A DNA stretch of 64,000 nucleotides from Petaurus breviceps papuanus (GCA_028583685.1 JAMXIF010000051.1:47736443-47800442), one strand, 5' to 3'. Shown: positions 1 through 12,659, counted from the stretch's first letter. The notes: a model not told the origin generated them from the letters alone. Translations and numbers: made by a program.

Positions 1-77
1 AGAGAAGAGAAGAGAAGAGAAGAGAAGAGAAGAGAAGAGAAGAGAAGAGAAGAGAAGAGAAGAGAAGAGAGAGGAGA
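1..77. repeat. (AGAGA)n microsatellite
   Basis: This is a near-perfect pentanucleotide array with the unit AGAGA. It runs from the window edge and then decays into gagagagg. Its left end lies outside the window. Confidence 0.9.
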
Positions 78-724
78 CAGAGATGAGAATAAAGGCAGAA
101 CTAGTGGCTCTTCATTTTCTCCTATTTTTTTCTACCAAACAGAATGATCTTCAAACTGGCAACAATAAAACAAAAATGGTTAACAGATGGCTGAAACCCA
201 AGGAGGCAGAGAGAAGGCATCTAGCTGCTCTAGATTAATCCAACTCACCTGGTCTAGAATATTTAGAGACCCTGTCACTGATCTTCAAAAGATCATAAAG
301 AATGAGGGAGGTATCAGAGGGCTGGAGAAAGGCCAACATCCACATTTGAAAAGACAAAAGAAGATGAATTTTTTGAACCATACGGGCTTATGAGCTAGAC
401 TTAAATCACCAAACAGATGGTACGTGAGCATTCAGAAAAGGAAGCAGTGACAACTAAAAACAAGTATAGTTTCATCATGGATGGGTCGTACCATAATATA
501 CTCACATCTACTTTTTTTAAACATAGTTTTTATACTGGTAGATGCCAGCAATGTCATGCACACAGTGCACAGAGGTTTCAGAGAATGTTTGACAGGCTGT
601 CAGGCTACTTTGTGGCCAAAGTGGCACAGGTATCAGGACAACTCTGTGGTTCTATTTCTCTTCTGAACCTCTGTAGCGAAACTCAGTGAAAAGGCCATCT
701 ACAATAGGGCCTCCACTCTCTCCT
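78..724. other. Intron 4, no recognised feature
   Basis: This is unique-looking intronic DNA of mixed composition. The short open frames here show no family resemblance, low-complexity bias or splice framing, and I do not regard them as coding. Confidence 0.4.
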
Positions 725-1945
725 CTCCCTCCACCCCTTAAAATCTGGCTTCCGACCTTATCAATCCTCCCAAACTGCTCTCTCCAAAGTTACTAATTAT
801 GTCTTAATTGCTGAATCCATTGACCTTTTCTCAATCCTCATTCTCCTTGCCCTCTTTGCAGCCTCTGACACTGCTGACCACTCTCTCATCCTTGAGACTT
901 TCTTCTCTCTAGCTTTTCAAGACACCACTCTCTCCTGGTTTTCTTCCCAACTATCTGATTGCTCCTTCTCTATCTCCTTTGCTGGATCCTCCTCCAGACC
1001 ATGCCCTCTAATAACAGGGATCCCTCAGGGCTCTGTCTCGGGCCCTCTTCTCTTCTCCCTCTAGGCTACTTCATTTGATGATCCTCATCAGCTCCCACAG
1101 ATTTAATTACCATCCTGATGCTGATGATTGTCAAATCAAACCTTCCTGCCCCAATCTCTCTAACTTCAAATATCACATCTCCCACTGCCTTTTAGGCATT
1201 TTGAATTGGATGTAAACTCAATATGTCCAAAACAGTACTACCTTTCCCTCTAAACCTTCCCTGCTCCTCTGACACTGCCCCACCCTAGTGCAGGCACCCC
1301 TCCACTCCTGCCTGGACTACTGTGTCTGCCTCCAGGCTCTACCCACTCTAGTCCACTCTCCATGAAGCCAATAAAATAATCTTCCTAAAAGGCAGGTCTG
1401 ACCATGTCACCATCCTACTCAATAAACTCCAGTGGCTTGTTACTGCCTCCAGGAGCAAACAGGCCTTCAAAGCCTTTCATAACCCAGTGCTGCCCCCCAT
1501 CCTTTCCAGTCCTTTCACATGTACTCGTCAATCCTGTGACAATGGCCTCTTGGCCATTTCACAAACATGACATTCCATCTCTTGACTTTAGATATTCTCT
1601 CTGACCATTCATTCCCCCATGCCTGGAATACTCTCCTTCCTACTGACCTCCCTGGCTTCCTTTAAGGCCCGACAGGATACTTCCCCCAACCACCCTAAAT
1701 TCCAGCACTTTTCCTCTCTTAATTATTTCCAATTTATCCTGTCTGTGGTTTGCTTTGCATATATTTGCATGTTATATACACACACACACATTAGATGGTA
1801 AGTTCTTTTAGGGCAGGGACTTATCTTTCACTCTTTTTGTATACCCAGTTATTATTATATTATATATTATTATATTATATAACCCAGTTATATTAGCACA
1901 GTGCCTGAAACATAGCAGGTGATTAATAAATGTTTAACCACTAGA
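725..1945 (+). mobile_element. L2 LINE, 3' part (sense)
   Basis: The segment encodes decayed reverse transcriptase of the L2/CR1 type. The diagnostic string GIPQGSVSGPLLFSL is readable at about 1015-1062, preceded by GFRP..QTALSKVTNYVL. It ends with the L2 3' tail (cagtgcctgaaacatagcaggtg...aataaatgttt). Stops and small indels are frequent, so it is an old copy. A short AT-rich expansion at 1850-1880 interrupts the 3' end. Confidence 0.8.
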
Positions 1946-2086
1946 ACTGAACTCAGAAATGGCTGAATGACCAGATGAAAAGCATAGTGATTTATCTATC
2001 ATTGCCAACTTGAAGGACAGTATCTAGTGGAATCACTAAGGATTTGCCTTTGGCCTTATGCTATTCAATATTTTTATCAATATTTT

Positions 2087-2244
2087 TTGTCTATTTAACA
2101 GTATTTTACTTTTTCTAATTATTATAAATTCAATTCTCAACATTCATTTTAAAAATAAAACTTTTGAGTTCCAGATTTTCTCCCTTCTTCCTTCCCCCCT
2201 AAGACAATAAGCAAATTGATACAGGTTATATATGTATAAAGGTG

Positions 2245-2291
<47 letters not shown>

Positions 2292-2409
2292 AAGCCAAGT
2301 TATAATAAAAAGAAACAGAACAAAAGGAAAAACTACAAAAAATCAAGAAAGGGAAAACAGTATGTATCACTCTGCATTCAGACTCCATCAGTTCTTTCTC
2401 TGGCAGTGG
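2087..2409 (-). mobile_element. L1 3' UTR insertion (antisense) with 14-bp TSD
   Basis: This is a 5'-truncated marsupial L1 3' end in antisense, showing the reverse of the ...ccagagaaagaac... UTR and the pyrimidine-rich 3' block. It is flanked by the perfect direct repeat TTTATCAATATTTT at 2073-2086 and 2410-2423, and it splits an older L3 element. A (TA)n run lies inside it. Confidence 0.85.
2245..2285. repeat. (TA)n microsatellite
   Basis: This is an uninterrupted TA dinucleotide array of about 20 units, lying inside the L1 3' UTR insertion. Confidence 0.95.
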
Positions 2410-3210
2410 TTTATCAATATTTTGGATGAAGAAATAGATGGCTGGCTGAACAGATTTTCAGATGACGCAAAGCTAGAAGGTGTAGATAACCACGTGGTGA
2501 GGATCCCAAAAGACTACACGGGACTAGAACAAAAGACCAAACTTAATAACATTAAGAGCATTTAAAGTCTTATCTATCTGCTAAAAAACATCAGCTGTAT
2601 CGATTGTAAGATGAAGGAGGAACAACTTTTCACGTGAAAAATATCCGCAGGTTTTCATGGGCTTAGAGCTGAAAGGGAGTTAGTTAACATTGGGGCACAG
2701 ATCCTAGTGCTCAGAAAATAGAGGATGACACTTCACACATTCTTTACGTAGCCCATATATGGAGCATTCTATTCATATCTAGGGGCCCAATTTAGGAAGG
2801 TCATTGATGAGCTAGAATGTATAGAACTAGAATGACCACCAACACAAGAGGGCTGGAGTCCAGGCCATAAGAGGATTGGCTGAAGAAATGCCCACTTACC
2901 CCGGAAAGGAGAAGACTAAGAAAGGCCCTAAGTGTTGTTCTCAAGTACCTGAAGGACAAGCAGGCGATTCAATAAGCATTTGATAGATGCCTACTGTATG
3001 CCAAGTGCCTACTGTGGAAGAGGCAAGTGTTCCTTCTAGCCCAGAAGGCAGAGTTAGGAACAAGGGCTGGAAGCAGGAGAGAGGCCACTTTGAGCTTGGT
3101 ATAAGGAAAAACTTGCTAATAGTTTGTTTTTCAAAGTGGGTCATTCTAGGAGGTAAGAGACGTCTTCAAGTGGAGGTAAAACAAAGCATTTCTACAGGAA
3201 GTTTATAAAG

Positions 3211-4039
3211 GGGATTTCTGGCCAAAAGCAAAACCAGGTTGGATTAAAAACAAACCAAAGCAACCCAGAAGCACAGCAGGAAAGGTAATGTGGGAGTGCA
3301 AAGAAATGGGTTAGAAATAGGAGTAGTTTTCCTTGAGAAACTAACATTTATTTTAACATATTTTGGGAACAGGACAGCCAAAAATATGGAGATAATCTAG
3401 TAAAGATGCAGTCAACAGGCAGGGGAGGAAAAGCAGGCAAACAGCAAAGCAATACAGTATTTTCAAAATACAGGTAAGGGGAGATGCATCTTTTAAAATA
3501 AATGCAATGTGTAGAAAATAACAGAAGCACTTTAACAGGTCTAAATACAGAAAAAGATGAATAGGAGACTCCTCCCAATAAACATATTATTATAGTAATT
3601 CCTCTATATGGGAATGTTTCTATGAATAGTGAGTGGTTCTAAAACTTCTTTTTTTCCTCCTGGCACAGTATTCTCTGCCACAAGGATCTACAGAATGGTG
3701 AACTTTTAAACTGACACCATTAAGGGTAAATTGGGAGACTGGTACATGTCCCTTCAATTATGACAAGTCATTTTTATTTAAACTTTTGCAAGTTCAAGAT
3801 TTGTCTTATTCTGAGATCGATGCATGTGATACAGTCAGGTTTTGTAGACTCTGCAAACTCTATACTTCCCTTACACAGAGACTGGGTAAGTAAAATTTAT
3901 ATTCAACAAAATGGATCACAAATTTCCTTTTATTTGCAATAGCAATAACCAAAATTACATGGCATATTTAGTAAAATTGGTGGCAAAAACTTTAAGGATC
4001 ACTGGGCTTTTTGGTAAACAGTTCTAAGGACCAACAGAG
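3211..4039. other. Intron 4, no recognised feature
   Basis: This is AT-rich intronic sequence. I see no repeat family, coding exon or RNA gene that I can support. Confidence 0.4.
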
Positions 4040-4745
4040 AAGTTAACAGAGCTAAAAGATAAAAAAAAAAAAAACATTGGATAAAATATTAGTAATGAAA
4101 AAATATTCAAGAAAAATATGACGGCAAAATTTTTTTAACGTTAGACATATCAAACATATGAAGATGGTTCAACATGAAGAAAATGATAATTTACTTAGAA
4201 AACCCAAAAGCAAAGAAACTGATACAGTTACTGATTCTGTAAAGAAGTAGGGAACAAAATAAATGGATAAAAAGTTATTTCTGTATAGCAATAATAAAAT
4301 CTGGGAAGATATACTAGAAAGGGAAATCTCATTCAAAATAACTACAAAATGCATAAAGTGGGAGTCAATCTACCAAGATACACTTCTTAATATTTACACA
4401 AATATAATTACAAAACACTCTTTAGAGAAATGAAGATGATCTAAATAACTGTAGCAGACATTCACTGCTCATGGTTAGGCCACATTATCAACAGAACAAA
4501 AACACTGAAAATACTTGGGTTTAGCACAGTTTCTGGTACATAGAAGGTGTTACAAAAATGATTATTCCCTTCTTCACCACAACTAAACTAATTTATAGAT
4601 ATATAGATACCAATCTAAGTACCAATAGGGTACTTTATGGGGCTACACAAAATAATAACAAAATTCACTTGGATAAACTAAAGCTATATGGATTCTCAAG
4701 AGAAGTAATAAATGAACTGTATATTAAACCAAGATAAAATTTCTC
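4040..4745 (+). mobile_element. L1 ORF2 fragment (sense)
   Basis: The translation gives a decayed match to the C-terminal half of L1 ORF2: ...INLPRYTSEYLHKYNYKTLF, then IHCSWLGHI, and further on KIHLDKLKLYGFSRE. These resemble the NLYKENYKTLLKEI...PCSWIGRINIVKM region. It is A-rich on the plus strand as expected for L1 and carries several stops and frame changes. No 3' UTR follows, so it is an internal remnant. Confidence 0.6.
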
Positions 4746-5849
4746 CCTAAATATCTACAGCTGTGAACTTCTAGTACTTAATTCTTAAAATAACAATGAT
4801 TATAACACTCTCAAGACACTCAAACATATCTAGTCAAAGTTAGAATGAAAAGCCAAGAAAATAATTTGCATATTTTGTAATCATCAAATATTACTTACAG
4901 AAACCTTGGGGGACTATGTTACCATAGAATTAGAATACGTATCACCTGATAAAACCTGGACATGAATTACAGACCTTTAGATATGTATATATAATTTTGC
5001 CACAAATAAGAAGCCCTCTTTCATAAATTATTAATTTTTTCATTTAGCATCTTAACCTTACCCACAGACTATCCATCTCTGGGCTAAAACCTTAACAAGT
5101 CATGTTCTTCCCTGTAAAAAAACAAAATAGTAGACTCAAGTATACAAATTCAGTAGCAAGGCTTGATATTAGTTCAATCTAAGTCGCTACATGAGAAGAT
5201 TCCACAAAAGTCCATTCTCTCAAAGGATGGAACAATCCAGATTTGCTGTTTCAGTTAAGAACAGTTTTATCCCCAAGAATATTCCAAAAATCTCAGATAC
5301 ACTCGATTAGTTTGTTCAATAATACAACCTTGAACCTTGCTCTCCTTTGATTAGCATATACTTGGCACAGAGTGTTTCATGATGACCTCAACGACTGCAA
5401 GAAATGTTTCTACAGTATATGACACAATCAAACAATCTTGGGTATTTGAGACCGAAACTCAAAGTTGCTTAAGATGCTCAGCAATCATGGCTCTTTTCAT
5501 CCGTACTAAAAAGCTACAGGCTTGGGACGCCCTCTAGTGTCCTGCCTTATCACATGCAAGGACATGAGAGGGAAACCAAAGGTCTAGGAAAAAAATAAGC
5601 CATTTCCTAACAGTGAAAATTATCTGTTTACTATCCCTCTTCAATGTCTACTCAATGGTCTGTCTTTCTTATCATACTTGTGCTAAGTCTACATGACCTA
5701 ATCCGTGCATCAGCACGGCCTTCAATTCCTATGTCTTCATTATTTCCTTTTTCCAGCACTTCTGCCAGAAACAAGAAAGGATACGAAAAACAAACCAGCC
5801 AACTTACTGGAAATATCAGCTATACCTGCACCAAGAAGATAGTCAGAGC
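4746..5849. other. Intron 4, mostly unique; one CTCF-like motif
   Basis: No repeat or exon is recognised. At 5527-5540 the minus strand reads ACACTAGAGGGCGT, which matches most positions of the CTCF core CCASYAGRKGGCRS. An open frame starting at 5644 on the plus strand has a hydrophobic start but no recognisable family. Confidence 0.35.
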
Positions 5850-5985
5850 TGGACGGGTCCTTAAAGGTCACCCACACCAACCCCTCACATTCATAGAGAA
5901 GGAAACCAAGGCCGGGAAAAGGGTGGTAACTTGGCCAAAGCCACACAGCTAGTAAACGGCAGAGGCCCTGGGACTCCTTGTTGGG
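5850..5985 (-). mobile_element. MIR/THER-type SINE fragment (antisense)
   Basis: This shows the antisense core pattern gaaaccaaggccgg...aacttggccaaagccacacagctagtaa, followed by the region equivalent to the tRNA-like half. It is an old, diverged copy. Confidence 0.6.
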
Positions 5986-6373
5986 GGCATGCTTTCCTGC
6001 ACACACTATTCCTTAAGCAAAGATTTCATGAGGATGGAGAAACCACCCACACGTTTTTCCTCCATGTGGCTCTACCTTCTTTTTTGACCACTGGCATTCT
6101 CTCCTTTCCAAGTCAGGAGTTTTGCTTTTCCTTCATGCTTACAGAGTCTCTCCAATCTTTTACACATCAAACAAACTTATTTTCCTCCTGGTTTATGGAA
6201 CTAATTCTTGCAAGGATGATCACAATTTTTCTGTAGAATGCAATTTTAAAGTAACCTGTGGTCAAGTGCCAAACAAATGACTTTTTGGCTTCTTTAGTTA
6301 TTGCATAAGAGATTCTACATATTCTCCTAAAATCTGGCTCTTCTAGACCCAAAGAGAGGTTTTTGCATTCTTT

Positions 6374-6861
6374 TTTTTTTTTTAAAGCAATCGGGGTTAA
6401 GTAATTACACGGCCAGTAATTTCTGGGTGTGGTGCTGAGTGTCTGAGCCCGGGATTCGATCTCCAGGTCGTCCCAACACTGGGGCCCGTACTCTTACTCG
6501 CTGAGCCACCTGGCCACCCCTAAGCAATTGGGGTTAAGTAACTTGCTCGAGGTTACACAGCCAGGTGTTTCTGGGTGGGTGCTAAGTGTCTGAGCCCGGG
6601 ATTCAATCTCCAGGTCTTTTCAACACTGGAGCCGGTGCTCTTACTTGCTGTGCTACCTGGCCGCCCCAAAATGGAGGTTGACTTATTTTTTTATTTTATT
6701 TTATTTTTTTTATTAAGCAATCGGGGTTAAGTAACTTGCTCAAGGTTACACGGCCAGTTATTTCTGGGTGTGGTGCTGAGTGTCTGGGCCCGTGATTTGA
6801 TCTCCAGGTCGTCCCAACACTGGAGCCGGCGCTCTTACTCGCTGAGCCACCTGGCCGCCCC
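6374..6861 (-). mobile_element. Composite of three WSINE-type SINE monomers (antisense)
   Basis: Reading the minus strand, a right-type monomer (6713-6861) with an AAAAT-rich tail comes first, then a short non-SINE linker, then a left-type monomer (6521-6667) fused directly to a second right-type monomer (6384-6520) with a poly-A tail. The last two form the same dimer seen at 24.1 and 30.0 kb. One direct repeat, TTGCATTCTTT, flanks the whole composite (6363-6373 and 6862-6872), which suggests insertion as one unit. Each monomer has tRNA-like A and B boxes (ggtggctcagcgagtaagag and gatcgaatcccggg). Confidence 0.85.
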
Positions 6862-8314
6862 TTGCATTCTTTCTTAATCTAGAATTTAAGATTGAGGTGT
6901 GGGTCATAAATTAAGCTTACCTTGGGAGAGATCTTTTCTCCTGACAAGCTTTTATAGTCTTTAGTGAATTTTTTTTTAGTTTATATTGAAAAAATATATA
7001 GGAATAATTTTAATTAAGATCCCTTAAATTAATACAACATTTGTTCTTGAAGAACACCTGAATACCAGAAAACGTGGAAGAAAAAAGAATGAAGAAAATC
7101 GTGCTTCAATGGAAAAATAGATGTAAATTTGCTTGACAGAATGTCATATGCCACAAGAGAACTAAGTAATGACCCTCCAATACCTGAGAAAACAAGAGGC
7201 AGAAGATTCTCTGCGATCTCCACCGTGGATATACTCAGATTTAAGGGGTTTTATGGTTTTGAGAACTAAAGTCATAAAGGCAAAGGCACCATCTGAATGT
7301 ACTGATTAATATCCATCAAAGGTCTACTGGTGAGGAGGACAGTGTACATCTGACATTCATGGGCTGCCATAAGCAGGGGAGTGGAACCAAGCCTGTTGAT
7401 AATAAACATGTACAGGATATGTGGCAGTGGCCATGACAAAAGTATGAACAATATCCATGATAATGTCTACAACTAAATATAAAGTAAGCAAAAGTAACCA
7501 CAAAATGCCAACCAGTTGCTTCACAAAACACCAGAATGAGTTAGTTGCTTGAATCCCTGCTATGATGGCAATTAGGATCATGGAAAATACTTCGATTGCT
7601 GGAAAAGTGACAAAACTGTTGCAAGACAAGGGCTAAATCATCTCCTCCCCTTGTGGTGGAGCAGTAGCTGGTGTGAGGCATGCCTATGAAACAGCTGAGA
7701 AGGCAGAGATGGGGGAGTGATGGGGTTTGTGGAGCTCGGACCATTAGAACCCCCTCTCCTCACATGCCACAGACAGGACATGAGGCAAGATTCCCAAGAA
7801 GGCACTTCTAAGCTCTGGAACAGATTCCTCTGGAAATCTGTGGGGAGAGGAGGGTATTCCCATTATAAAAATTAAGCCAGTCTACATATTTTCAGCTTTT
7901 ATAGTCTAAATTTTTGCTAGCAAGTCACAGATCTCCATTTGTGGCACTGCAATAAAACACTAACTGCCCCCAGCAATACCATTTCACCAAGAATCGTGAT
8001 TTAGAAGAAATGACCACAGTGAGAGAGGGGGAGTAAGACGGAATACCTGTATTTACTTCTAATTTTTCCTCAACTAAGCAAATATTTATTGTCCAAAATA
8101 AAATGTCTAATTTTGAAACTTTCACTTTAGTTCTCTGCCTTACATCTCAAGATTCCAGAGTATTCCCTTGAATGATTGTAATCAACGTGTCACTAAAAAG
8201 CCACAAAAATAGAAAGAAATAAACACAAAAACAAAGGTGTCCATCTGTTAATGTTCCTTTGTCAACTCTTCTCTTTTTCTTCATTTTGGCAATCCCTTGG
8301 AACATTTAAGCCAC
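6862..8314 (-). other. Intron 4; hydrophobic minus-strand readings of unknown origin
   Basis: Between 7744 and 7029 the minus strand has three successive long readings in different frames. One (7629-7357) is very hydrophobic, with strings such as LVGILWLLLLTLYLVV; another is at 7223-7029. This could be a decayed processed copy of a multi-pass membrane-protein mRNA or an unlisted transposon. I do not recognise the protein, and there is no clear poly-A tail or flanking duplication. It may equally be chance, since T-rich DNA gives hydrophobic readings. Confidence 0.2.
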
Positions 8315-8610
8315 AGCAGAATGGAGGCAGTGTGATGGAAAGAGTCCAGGAGTCAGAGAGCAGGCTCCAATTCTGCTTCTGACTCTCACGGTTACCATTC
8401 CTCAGCCTCAACACACCTGAGCTGGAAAATGAGGTGGTTGGCCTTGAAGGTCTCTATGGTTCTTTCAAGATTGGGACCCCAAAGTAGAAATTCAGATGGA
8501 ACCTACGTCCCAGAATGGTTGTGAGGATCAAAGGAGAGAACAGTCATTAAGTACTTAGCCCACCCAGTACACGACACCACAAAATATTAGCTATTACTAT
8601 TTTATTATTA
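8315..8610 (+). mobile_element. MIR/THER-type SINE (sense)
   Basis: This is a near full-length but diverged CORE-SINE. It has the tRNA-like head (gcagtgtgatggaaagagtccaggagtcag), the core (ctgagctggaaaatgaggtggttgg) and the 3' part (tgtgaggatcaaagg...taagtacttag), ending in a T/A-rich tail. Confidence 0.7.
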
Positions 8611-10560
8611 CTATGACAGATATTCTAAAATCATCACTTTTTGTTCATATCTCCTGAGAGATTCAACAGTCATATTCCAATACATATGAGTAGAGTTCTT
8701 TCTTGTGAACTTACCTTTCCCAAAAGGCTAGCTTTGCTAAACATGTACATGTACAAAAACTATCAATAATATATGAAAACTGAACAAACATCTAAATAAA
8801 ATATTCTCTTCCTCCAAATCTATTTTTATATTAAAGATGAAGTGTGTAAAACTTTCCTCTTTTTATCTATTAAAATAAAATGAATTATTCATAATCTCAT
8901 TAAAAATGAATAACATTTATATAGGAAACACAGCAGCATTAGTATTTCATCAGACAATGTGATTGCTGAATTGTTACATGTAAATATTGTAATAATTCAT
9001 TTAACTGAACAACAAAAACAAAAGAAAGGTCAGGTTGAATGGAGAGAAAATGACAGGTCTCTAAAACAAGGGTAATTCCAGTTTTTACCCTGATTCGTAG
9101 GGAGTGAAAAGGGGAAGCAAAATGGAAATGTAGCCCCTTACCCCCTCTACTCTGATAATGGAACTAAGCATGTTCTCCAGCGAAGGAGATAATTACCTAA
9201 CAAAGTCCATGATTAAGGTTCTAACACTTGGGAGCCTAGGGTAATCAACCAAGGGTGGGACAGAAGCTCTGAAAGGTCCTACATCAAGCCTGAAAGACTT
9301 CAAACATGGACTTGGGAGCACAGTGTGTTGGTCATGCAAGGACCAGTGTAGTCTAGATGAAAATAGCATATTTCTATGAACTTCTCCCAAATTTTCTTAC
9401 TTTTTTCCCCAAGATAGGTAACAATCAAAAGGCCAGAGAAAAAAAGAAAATAATTAAAGTCAACATTGTAGTCCAAGTGTATTCTGTGTATGAGTGTCAA
9501 TGTGTTCTGAGAATCATAAGGTCACTAGGAAAGTTAATGGGGAAATGTGACATTGTAAAAAAATGAACACTTCAAAAATAACTTTTGCAAAGATTAAGAA
9601 AAATAAATGAAACCTGGTTTCAAGTAAATCAAACATAAAAAAGCATCAAAAAAGCTAAAAGGTTGTTTTTTTTCCATATCAGATTATTTTAACTGTATTA
9701 TACTTTTAAAAAATTCTATTTAATAGAAAAAAAGTACAAATGAGGGCCAAAATTCACATTTGAAACAAGTGATCATTTTAGGGCTTTTGCATTTAAAGGA
9801 TATTTTAATCTTACAGACATATCACTGGGGTGAATATAATATATGCAGAGGTTATTAAGTAATTTATTTTATGATAAGCTTCTGTGATTAAAAGACATTT
9901 TATTTTCATTTGTATAATATTTCCATTAATTAAAATGCCCCTTGAAGACATCTGTTCAAAGTCTGAAACATTAAAACAATGGAAAAATTCCAAAACCAAA
10001 CTTTTTTTTCCCATGAAGTTAACATTATGGAATTCTAACAGATGTTCTATTTGGTCATAGTTAATAAAATGAATTATATAGGAATTAAATGAAGCTCAAC
10101 GTATTTGTGTTAGATTTTAACATAAAATAACTTCACATTAAAAAATAGAGGGACTCCCAATGACCCTCCCACCCGCCAGCAGAATTAATGAGTTGGACAA
10201 AAGACCATATGGTGCTTTCCCACTTTTCTAACGTGAAAAAACATCATTTTTGAGGCGTCCAGAGGAATGTGATATTGAGAATAAAGTCCTTTTTCCCAAC
10301 ACTCACTCACTGCAGCCACCTTCTTCACAGCTGGGTAAGCCCTGCCTGTTCCATCTTCATCAGGCCATCAGCAGAAGAACTTACAAAGGAAAAAGACAAA
10401 CGTCATAGTGGAAGGAGAGACTCTGAGATCAGAAACTGCAGATATCTATTGAATATCGAATATCTGATGGGAAAAATCCCAATCACCACAATGGCGTTCG
10501 CGTAGGTATCACCCGAAGGTTTGCAGGACACTTTGAATCCATTCACAACAATGCTGTGAT
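8611..10560. other. Intron 4, AT-rich unique sequence
   Basis: There are two kilobases without a transposon or exon that I can name. It is very AT-rich between 8.7 and 10.2 kb. The short open frames have no recognisable content. Confidence 0.4.
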
Positions 10561-10561
10561 A

Positions 10562-12500
10562 GCAGATCCTCTTTTTATCTTTATTTTACAGATGAAGAAA
10601 CGGGCTCAATGACTTGCCTGGATCATACTTTTATTCATCCATCCAAGAAGCATTTATTAAGTGCTTACTGTGGGCTAAGAACTATGGCCCTGGGGCCTCT
10701 GGGAGCTTACAGTCTAGTCAGGGAGCCAGCAGGCAAATGCCTAAGTGGATGCAGGAGAGAAGGCAGGACCAGATGAGAAGAGGAAAGGCTTCATGGAGAA
10801 GGTGATTGGGCAGAGCTTCTAGGAGGCAGAGAGGGGAGGCTGGGTCTGGGAGACGGTGCGCTGTGTGTGAATCACTGGTAGACAGGTGGTTTGATGGTAA
10901 CATTTGTAAAGAGTACTCTATACTAAGATGGGAAGGAAGGGTCCAGCTTGTGAAAGGCTTTAAATGCCAAAAAGAAGAATATATATGTGATCCTAGAGGT
11001 ATAATTCAATGGGGGGATGACATTATCTGACCTACACTTCAGGAAAATCACTATGGAAGATGGACTGGAGTGGGGAGAGACATGAAGCCACTGCAATAGC
11101 TCATCCAGGAGATGAAGGCCTGAGATGAAGGCCTGAACTGAGTGCTGAGGCAGAAATGATAAGATGAGCAGATGACTGGACAGGGGAGATTGAGGAGTCA
11201 GGGATGACACAGGATGTGACCTGGGCGGCTAGAAGAATAACGATGTCCTTGACAGAAACAGGTAAGTTTGGAAAACAAGTGGGTTTGAGGGAAAGATAAT
11301 TTAGTTTTGGACACATGGTGTGTGGAATGTCTACAAGAAATTGCTACAGGAATGTAAATCCTACAGGAAATTCAGTTCATGATGCAGGGCTGGAACTCAG
11401 GAGAATGAGATGTTGAATACGTGCGCATACAGACATAACACAAACATACATGACATGTGAAGAGTCCTCAGCATAGAAATATTAGTTAAACCTATGTGAG
11501 TTGATGAGGTCATCATGACAGAGTATATAAAGAGAAAGCCCAGGACAGAACCTTGAGGTACCCCAACAGTTTTGGGGTGGGAGACAGATGATGAACAAGC
11601 AGAAAAGACTAAGAAGGAATGATGGACACAGGGAGGAAGAAAATGAAGGGAAAGCAGCATCATGAAGACTTGGAGAAGGGAGAGTATCCAGGAGAGGGTA
11701 ACCATTGGTAACTCTGGAGAGAGAAGTTTCAGATGAATGATGAGGTCAGAAGACATACAAAGGCTTGAGAGAAAACCTAAGGAGTAGAGATAAACAAACA
11801 AACAAAAACAAGGAAGATAATTTTTTTCCCCTAGGAGTTTGGCTGGAAAATGGTGGAGGGGCATAAGATGACATCAAGAAGGGATGGAAGAGAAAGTGTC
11901 TTGTAAGGAGTGGGGAGAGTAAGAATGCATTTCTAGGCAACAGAGAAAGAAGCTAGGAAGAGATAAAAGGGAGAGAGAAAGTATGGTGGTAAGGGCAATC
12001 TGCTGGGAAAGAATCAAGGGTACATGTAGAGGGGTCAGCCTTGGCAAGGAAATGGACCACTTTTTTTTTTAACGGGCCACCTCTTGATCAAAGACAAAAG
12101 TGAAGGAGGAGAGAAAGACGGAAGATGTTTAAGAATTGTGAGATGTAGTGAAGAGAAGAGGTAGCTCATAGCCTATGGTCTCAGTTTTCTTGGAGAAACA
12201 TTAAGGTAGAGTGCTCAGCTGTGAAGATAGGGAGGGAGGGAATAGTGTGGGAAGACTGAGAAGAGGTTTGGAACAGTTGTGACAGGAGTGGGTTAGAGAG
12301 GAATCAAGGAAGGGTAAAATTACTGCTGCCATGCTTTAATGAGGGCTCAGCTGAGATGAAATGACACAGATTCATAGTGGACCCAATTATCATGGATGTG
12401 TGACTTTCTTCAGCTCTACTCAGAAACATCCAACCAAAATGGAGGAGGGAGAAGATAGGATGGGGGTAATCCAGGGTGTGGCCTGGACTTACATTTACAC
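10562..12500 (-). mobile_element. Long L2 LINE remnant (antisense)
   Basis: After a short MIR-like core (10562-10613), the plus strand reads as the reverse complement of an L2-clade LINE from its 3' end inwards. Landmarks in order are aagcatttattaagtgcttac, gaaaggctttaaatgcc, gatgacattatctgacctacacttcagg, actggagtggggagagac, agttttggacacatg, cccaggacagaaccttgaggtacccc, accattggtaactctggagag and the gcaatctgctgggaaag region near 11.99 kb. About 1.9 kb of the element is represented, with deletions. Confidence 0.75.
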
Positions 12501-12659
12501 AAGTTAGTAAATATAAACTCCACATAATATGAATGGAGGGAGGGGATTGTTATAAGACTCGGGAAGTCACTAGCAACTCGCAGCATAAGAAGAGGAAAAT
12601 AGAGCTCACACAGGACTGTGCTATTAAGGAAGCCTGGGACTAGGAGAGGTGTAGATGCT

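Larger units (their letters stand above)
1980..3210 (+). mobile_element. L3/CR1 LINE fragment (sense), interrupted by L1
   Basis: The segment follows the mammalian L3 (CR1 clade) pattern in order: tgctattcaatatttttatcaat, then gatggctggctgaacag...ttttcagatgacgcaaagct, ttaggaaggtcattgatgagct, ctcaagtacctgaaggac, cagaaggcagagttaggaacaagg and ggaaaaacttgctaatag. It is cut by an L1 3' end at 2087-2409. A short MIR 3'-like piece lies near 2970-3025. Confidence 0.75.

Noticed and set aside
6384-6861. tRNA gene candidates at SINE heads (also 24.2, 30.0, 49.0, 52.3 kb)
   Set aside because: The A and B box-like strings belong to tRNA-derived SINEs with tails and target duplications. No intact cloverleaf with a matched acceptor stem was seen.
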